Positions 5,073 through 6,589 of a stretch of DNA of 6,589 bases are shown piece by piece (positions within the stretch are counted from its first letter, which is position 1; every line of letters begins with the position of its first letter). Origin of the DNA: Desulfotignum sp. (lineage in GTDB: Bacteria > Desulfobacterota > Desulfobacteria > Desulfobacterales > Desulfobacteraceae); contig JAIPDY010000185.1 in NCBI GenBank assembly GCA_021737445.1, positions 1 to 6,589 of the forward strand, written 5' to 3'. The position numbers and the translations under genes were made by a program. The notes beneath the pieces were generated by a model, which saw only the letters and a list, made by a program, of their open reading frames with translations, made no database searches and was not told the origin of the DNA.

Positions 5073-6038
5073 TCACATGCCCAGTTCCTGATACCCGGGA
5101 ATGCCGCATAAGGATTGCGCATTTTTAACGTCTGCCACCACGGCCCGTTCCACGGCCCGGGCAGCCAGAATCCCCACCACACTCAGATCAGCTGCCACGT
5201 TTCCCCAGGACATGGCAAAAATGGTGTCCCCGTCAAACATGGAGTGGGCCGGCCGCATGGTTCTGGCAAACCCGTTCTGGGCCATGGCAGCCAGTTTGGT
5301 GGCCCGGGCTTTGGTCAGGTCTGCATTGGTAATAACGACTCCCAGGCTGGTGTTGCCGGCAAACAGGTTGGCATCCGGGGCAAAAGACTGGATCATGATG
5401 GTTTCGGTGTCATCCAGGGATGTTTTGTCCTGATGCAGCACCCCGGCCAGTTTTTTTCCGGTTTCAGGATCTATCACATCCCCTAAGCAGTTGACGGCAA
5501 CCAGTGCCCCGACCTTGAGATCGCCCGCCTGGAAAGCAAAGCAGCCCAATCCACCCTTCATGGCCCGGTCCATCCCTGAAATTTTTCCCACGCTGGCACC
5601 CGTGCCGGCCCCTACAGATCCCTGACAGGATTCATGGGTGCCGGCATTGACACAGGCCTGGTACCCCATCTCTTTGTCAGGCCGGATCCGGTGATCCCCC
5701 AGTGCCAGATCAAACAGGGCAGCCCCGCACACAATGGGCACATGGGTGACCTGGACATCAAACCCGATCTGTCTTTCTTCCAGAAATGCCATGACCCCGG
5801 CGGCCGCATCCAGCCCAAAGGCGCTGCCCCCGGTGATGAGCACGGCATGGGCCTGCTGTACCAGGTTGACCGGATCCAGCAGGTCGGTTTCCCGGGTGCC
5901 CGGGGCCCCGCCCCGGACATCCACGCCCGTGACCGCCCCGGGTTCACAGATAACCACCGTGCATCCGGTTCCTGCAACTGTGTTCTGGGCATGACCTACG
6001 TTAAAGCCTTCAATCTGTGTGAATTCAATGGACTGCAT
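5073..6038 (-). CDS. P1 family (S58, DmpA/NylC-type) self-processing peptidase
   Basis: A member of the P1/DmpA group, whose experimentally known members are D-stereospecific or beta-aminopeptidases (DmpA, BapA) and the nylon-oligomer hydrolase NylC. They are N-terminal nucleophile enzymes made as one chain and self-cut before a Ser or Thr. Here 321 aa, usual for the family. Early signatures are GFNVGHAQN (11-19) and VRGGAPGTRE (41-50); ITGGSAFGLDAAAG (68-81) is the most typical stretch. GNTSLGVVITNA (228-239) holds the expected Asn-Thr cleavage site, with T230 as likely nucleophile, as in NylC. No signal peptide is seen, so it is probably cytoplasmic. The ATG at 6038 has AAAGGG upstream at good spacing. 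It lies 12 bases after the stop of the sigma-54 activator, so the two are probably one transcript. The natural substrate cannot be deduced. Confidence 0.9.
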   Translation of the reverse strand: MQSIEFTQIEGFNVGHAQNTVAGTGCTVVICEPGAVTGVDVRGGAPGTRETDLLDPVNLVQQAHAVLITGGSAFGLDAAAGVMAFLEERQIGFDVQVTHVPIVCGAALFDLALGDHRIRPDKEMGYQACVNAGTHESCQGSVGAGTGASVGKISGMDRAMKGGLGCFAFQAGDLKVGALVAVNCLGDVIDPETGKKLAGVLHQDKTSLDDTETIMIQSFAPDANLFAGNTSLGVVITNADLTKARATKLAAMAQNGFARTMRPAHSMFDGDTIFAMSWGNVAADLSVVGILAARAVERAVVADVKNAQSLCGIPGYQELGM

Positions 6039-6050
6039 ATTTTTCCCTTT

Positions 6051-6589
6051 CTATAATTGATAACAGGCCAGTTTGTCGTACAGGGTTCTTCTGCCGATGC
6101 CCAAAAACAGAGCGGCTTTGGACCGGTTTCCCTCTGCCAGCCGCAGCGCCCGCCTGATGGCCATTTTTTCAGCTTCCTCCACGGTTTTTTTCAAAAGCAG
6201 AAAATCAGAGGGGCTGGTATCTTCATTGATGCCGTTTTCCATGACATTGTGGTCCATGCCGTCGGCACCAAAACAGTCTGAATCGATCACCGGTCCTTCT
6301 GACAGCAGCACTGCCCGTTCAATCACGTTTTTAAGTTCACGGATATTTCCCTTCCAGGGCAGGTTCATGATTTTTTGCAGCACGGTGGGGCTCAGTTTGG
6401 TCACCTGTTTGTTGTGGCGCTGGTTGAACTCCTGGACAAACTGGGCCACAAACTGCAACAGGTCCTCTCTTCTCTCCCTTAAGGGCGGCAGGTGCAAAGG
6501 AATCAGTGACAGGCGGTAGTACAGATCTTCCCTGAAACTGCCTGATTTGACCTCCTGTTTCAAGTCCGTGTTGGTGGCGGAAATAAACC
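6051..6589 (-). CDS. Sigma-54-dependent transcriptional activator, C-terminal part (5' end outside window)
   Basis: The last 179 codons of an NtrC-type enhancer-binding protein that uses ATP hydrolysis to open sigma-54 promoters. The frame is open to the window edge, and its visible start, FISATNTDL, is the sensor I region of the AAA+ domain. GSFREDLYYRL with the arginine finger and LPPLRERREDL follow. NLPWKGNIRELKNVIERAVL is the sensor II segment (WPGN in most relatives, WKGN here). After a linker of about 40 residues, a Fis-type helix-turn-helix closes the protein: EGNRSKAALFLGIGRRTLYDKL. The stop is TAG at 6051-6053. The N-terminal domain is not visible, so I cannot say whether it is a phosphorylated response regulator or a ligand sensor. 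It precedes the P1 peptidase gene by 12 bases in the same direction. Confidence 0.9.
   Translation of the reverse strand, partial: FISATNTDLKQEVKSGSFREDLYYRLSLIPLHLPPLRERREDLLQFVAQFVQEFNQRHNKQVTKLSPTVLQKIMNLPWKGNIRELKNVIERAVLLSEGPVIDSDCFGADGMDHNVMENGINEDTSPSDFLLLKKTVEEAEKMAIRRALRLAEGNRSKAALFLGIGRRTLYDKLACYQL

Overview
The window looks like part of a moderately GC-rich proteobacterial or Desulfobacterota chromosome. A Desulfobacterales-type sulfate reducer is my best guess. It rests on the style of the integron-type integrase, the cmoAB pair, the MgtE protein and the sigma-54 regulator, not on a marker gene. No rRNA, tRNA or CRISPR array is visible.

Positions 1-125 hold the left end of an IS200/IS605-family insertion sequence. 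The first 19 codons of its Y1 transposase TnpA read leftward out of the window, and a short GC hairpin lies behind them. This end abuts an integron-type tyrosine recombinase (recognisable from about 125, first ATG at 311, end 1255). Its reading frame stays open, with family-like sequence, upstream of the ATG. The IS has therefore probably cut off the N-terminal part of a longer integrase, although the catalytic core is intact. Positions 1256-1543 hold a series of short perfect hairpins, one of them terminator-like, and a candidate sigma-70 promoter.

Positions 1544-3302 carry cmoA and cmoB, 19 bases apart. Together they make carboxy-SAM and transfer its carboxymethyl group to 5-hydroxyuridine 34 of tRNA, giving cmo5U. 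The residues I recall as contacting carboxy-SAM are conserved in both.

Positions 3303-3662 are a 360-base leader in front of an MgtE-type magnesium transporter. The leader holds a TTGACA-17-TATATA promoter, three imperfect direct repeats, a possible 44-codon ORF with a good ribosome binding site, two mutually exclusive hairpins, and an 8-bp hairpin directly upstream of a strong Shine-Dalgarno. The transporter most likely starts at GTG 3663, not at ATG 3630.

Positions 5073-6589 are a minus-strand pair converging on mgtE: the C-terminal part of a sigma-54-dependent activator (cut by the window edge), followed 12 bases later by a P1/S58 (DmpA/NylC-type) self-cleaving peptidase.

I see no clear new multi-gene system. 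The best leads are the IS-truncated integrase and the unexplained structured leader of mgtE.
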